Assembly (NCBI RefSeq): GCF_024320785.1
Contig: NZ_JANDBC010000002.1
Span: forward strand, 310,001 to 374,000
Direction: 5' to 3'
Length of the DNA: 64,000 bases
From: Gracilimonas sediminicola
GTDB lineage: Bacteria > Bacteroidota > Rhodothermia > Balneolales > Balneolaceae
Shown: piece by piece, positions 62,354 through 64,000 of the stretch
Position numbering within the stretch: position 1 is the first letter of the stretch
Layout of the letters: every line of letters begins with the position of its first letter
Made by a program: the position numbers and the translations under genes
The notes under the pieces: generated by a model
The model's input: the letters and a program-made list of their open reading frames with translations, nothing else
Told to the model about the DNA's origin: nothing
The model's database searches: none

Positions 62354-63439
62354 TTAAAAACTAACGCTCAGGTTAAGCGCTTTACTCAATCCGGTTAAAG
62401 AATAGCTATTCGAACCGGTACGATCTAAGCTCACAGAAAGCAAATCAGAGATACCCAACTGCCCGTTGTAGTCTTGACGCTCAATGGCTCTTGCTTCTAC
62501 ATTGATGGCATGAAATTCCACTCCCGATAATACTGAACCGGCTATATCGGCGGTTAAGGCAATGATCGTGTTGTCTTGCGGTACATATTCCGCGAAATGG
62601 AGCATAGAACGGAAGCTCGTGCTTCCTTCTCTTTCTCCGTCAATCAAAGAATACACTCCCACCCTGCTATTAGATCGGATCGTTACAAATTCTCCATCTT
62701 TAGAAAACCTCAGATCAGCTACCGTCTGATTAAAGGAAAAAGTCTCAAGTTCATTTCCAAAACGATCCATCACATCAACTTTATCGTCTTCACCGTCTTT
62801 GTAAGAAACAACGGCTATAAACTGACCATCCTCAGAAACTTTAACGAAACGTATAGCACGATCTCCGCTGTAAAAAATATCAGTGGTTGTCCAGTTCGGC
62901 TTAACAATACGTGCACGGGATCCTTCGATCTGATCACGAACTATCTTGGGGTTATACAAAACCACGGTTTTAAAAGCAGGGTCGGCAGCCAGCTCTGAAA
63001 CCGATTCACCTTCTGTACTTTGAGAGCTATTGGAAATCGATTGTTCAATGCTTCCCGATTCATCAAAAAACAGGAAATTGGCAATATTCTCGCGAACAAT
63101 AAATCCGCCATTCGGCTTTACATAGACTTTTGCTGAATTGTCACCTGACTGAAGTTCATAAGCGGATGAATTATACAATTCCTTACCACCACCTTCATAA
63201 ACGGTAATGCCGTTTATGCCCAATGCTCCGGATAAAGCCGTAAGGGAATTCAGGTCGGAAGAAGCAGCTCCTGATGTGAAACCAAGAGAGGTTTTGGTCA
63301 TGCTGATTTGATGTCCGGCTACCGTAAATTCACCGGCACTGTTACTGCGGGTGGAAGATGATTCGGATATGCGAAGCGACTGTGAAAAAGCCGTAACAGA
63401 AACCAATGTAAAAACAATAAAGGGAATAGTATATTTCAT
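62354..63439 (-). CDS. Exported WD40/propeller-like protein of unknown function
   Basis: 361 residues from ATG 63439, with a signal peptide (MKYTIPFIVFTLVSVTAFSQ). Repeated VKVSEDGQFIAVVS- and FSKDGEFVTIRS-type strands suggest a small beta-propeller. No enzyme motif was seen. It is followed by no operon partner and convergent with clpC. The frame extends 16 codons upstream without family-like sequence. Confidence 0.75.
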   Translation of the reverse strand: MKYTIPFIVFTLVSVTAFSQSLRISESSSTRSNSAGEFTVAGHQISMTKTSLGFTSGAASSDLNSLTALSGALGINGITVYEGGGKELYNSSAYELQSGDNSAKVYVKPNGGFIVRENIANFLFFDESGSIEQSISNSSQSTEGESVSELAADPAFKTVVLYNPKIVRDQIEGSRARIVKPNWTTTDIFYSGDRAIRFVKVSEDGQFIAVVSYKDGEDDKVDVMDRFGNELETFSFNQTVADLRFSKDGEFVTIRSNSRVGVYSLIDGEREGSTSFRSMLHFAEYVPQDNTIIALTADIAGSVLSGVEFHAINVEARAIERQDYNGQLGISDLLSVSLDRTGSNSYSLTGLSKALNLSVSF

Positions 63440-63559
63440 GGGTGATTTTTGATTTAATGCACTGCAAAGAACGGGATTTTTCAACAATATTTCTTCTTTT
63501 TCAAAGGCTTTTTCTCAAAATTCATATCTTCAGCAAAAATCTGAAAACAAACTCTTTAT

Positions 63560-64000
63560 ATGGGCTATCATCTAATTACAGGCGGATGCGGATTCGTCGG
63601 AAGAAACTTTGTAAAACGACTTCACAAAACCACTGACGATACCATCTTTTTTATTGATGATTTATCCGTCGGCACTCACCCTTCTGACTGGCTTCCGGAT
63701 GGCACTCCGGCCCGTAAAGAAAACGGACTCGAGTTTTTCGGGGATGATGAGCGCATGGTATTCCTGAAGCAGGATGCCCGCTATTTTATCCGGGCCATGC
63801 TGGATAACGAGAACCACATCAAAGACACTTACGGGCTGGACGTAACCCGTTTCAAAGATGTATTTCACTTTGCAGCCATTGTGGGTGGAAGAGCAAAAAT
63901 TGATGGCGACCCCATGCTTGTGGCCCTCGACCTTTCTATTGATGCAGAATTCTTTCTGTGGGTATGCCGTCAAAAACCCAATCGTGTTCTGTATCCAAGT
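63560..64000 (+). CDS. NAD-dependent epimerase/dehydratase (5' part only)
   Basis: 147 codons from ATG 63560, open to the window edge. The Rossmann motif is GGCGFVGRNF at residues 8-17, and FHFAAIVGGRAKIDGDP near 105-120 has the AAxxG-type loop of extended SDR sugar-nucleotide epimerases. Acidic Asp-32/33 after the second strand (FFIDDLSVG) favours NAD over NADP. Sugar specificity cannot be told. Confidence 0.85.
   Translation, partial: MGYHLITGGCGFVGRNFVKRLHKTTDDTIFFIDDLSVGTHPSDWLPDGTPARKENGLEFFGDDERMVFLKQDARYFIRAMLDNENHIKDTYGLDVTRFKDVFHFAAIVGGRAKIDGDPMLVALDLSIDAEFFLWVCRQKPNRVLYPS

Noticed and set aside
1-64000. tRNA, rRNA and riboswitch search by eye
   Set aside because: No cloverleaf with a GTTC-arm, no rRNA stretch and no known riboswitch core was recognised; a tRNAscan/Infernal run would settle this.

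Overview
The window looks like chromosome of a Gram-negative member of the Bacteroidota/Balneolota-Rhodothermota side of the FCB group. Evidence seen: secreted proteins ending in a NYPNPFNPTTQIS-type sorting domain (type IX secretion style), a TonB-dependent receptor with a CarboxypepD_reg-like plug extension, large outer-membrane barrels, several TAnnTTTG promoter boxes, few Shine-Dalgarno sites, several TTG starts, and FolE2 in place of FolE. No rRNA, tRNA, CRISPR array, transposase or phage gene was found. Most of the window is core genome.

Layout. 1-5.6 kb: a truncated secreted EEP-family nuclease-like protein, a small lipoprotein, an ECF sigma factor with a zinc-binding anti-sigma partner, a flavodoxin-fold reductase, and an overlapping PTPS/QueD-folE2 pair. 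5.9-13.1 kb: the most unusual part. It holds an RsbW-like kinase, a STAS antagonist, an ECF sigma factor, a membrane anti-sigma-like protein whose outer part is about 38-40 copies of a nine-residue repeat, a secreted HELVH metalloprotease/propeller/barrel protein and a PrsW-type intramembrane protease. This reads as a candidate envelope-sensing signal cascade. 13.2-16.7 kb: an arsenic resistance cluster (arsR, arsM, LMW-PTP arsenate reductase, a small conserved protein, acr3) with two matching ArsR-type operators. 16.9-22.8 kb: a TonB-dependent receptor and a secreted protein made of two near-identical 1.28-kb halves.

22.9-35.2 kb: ftsH, thiL, an ExbB/ExbD energising cluster, a giant outer-membrane barrel, dsbD, and rplI-rpsR-rpsF. 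35.3-36 kb: a VapBC-type toxin-antitoxin pair. 36.1-51.9 kb: complex I genes nuoL-nuoM-(pterin dehydratase)-nuoN, then an oppositely oriented 11-gene Mrp/MBH-type cation/proton antiporter operon and an Omp85-like barrel, then nuoK-nuoJ. The nuo J-K-L-M-N order is kept but interrupted by about 9.5 kb. 52-64 kb: uppP, a MoxR ATPase, an orphan AT-rich lipoprotein, rpsA-cmk, rpsT-gpmI, clpC, an exported WD40-like protein and the start of an NAD-dependent epimerase.

Genes that may work together: sigma/anti-sigma/protease genes at 6-13 kb (envelope stress); FtsH, ClpC and PrsW (proteolysis); complex I and the Mrp cluster (ion gradients); ExbB/ExbD with the TonB receptor (outer-membrane uptake); PTPS, FolE2 and the pterin dehydratase (pterin metabolism). 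Several short intergenic palindromes (REP-like) lie at 5.7, 13.1, 16.8, 36.1, 50.7, 54.1 and 62.3 kb.
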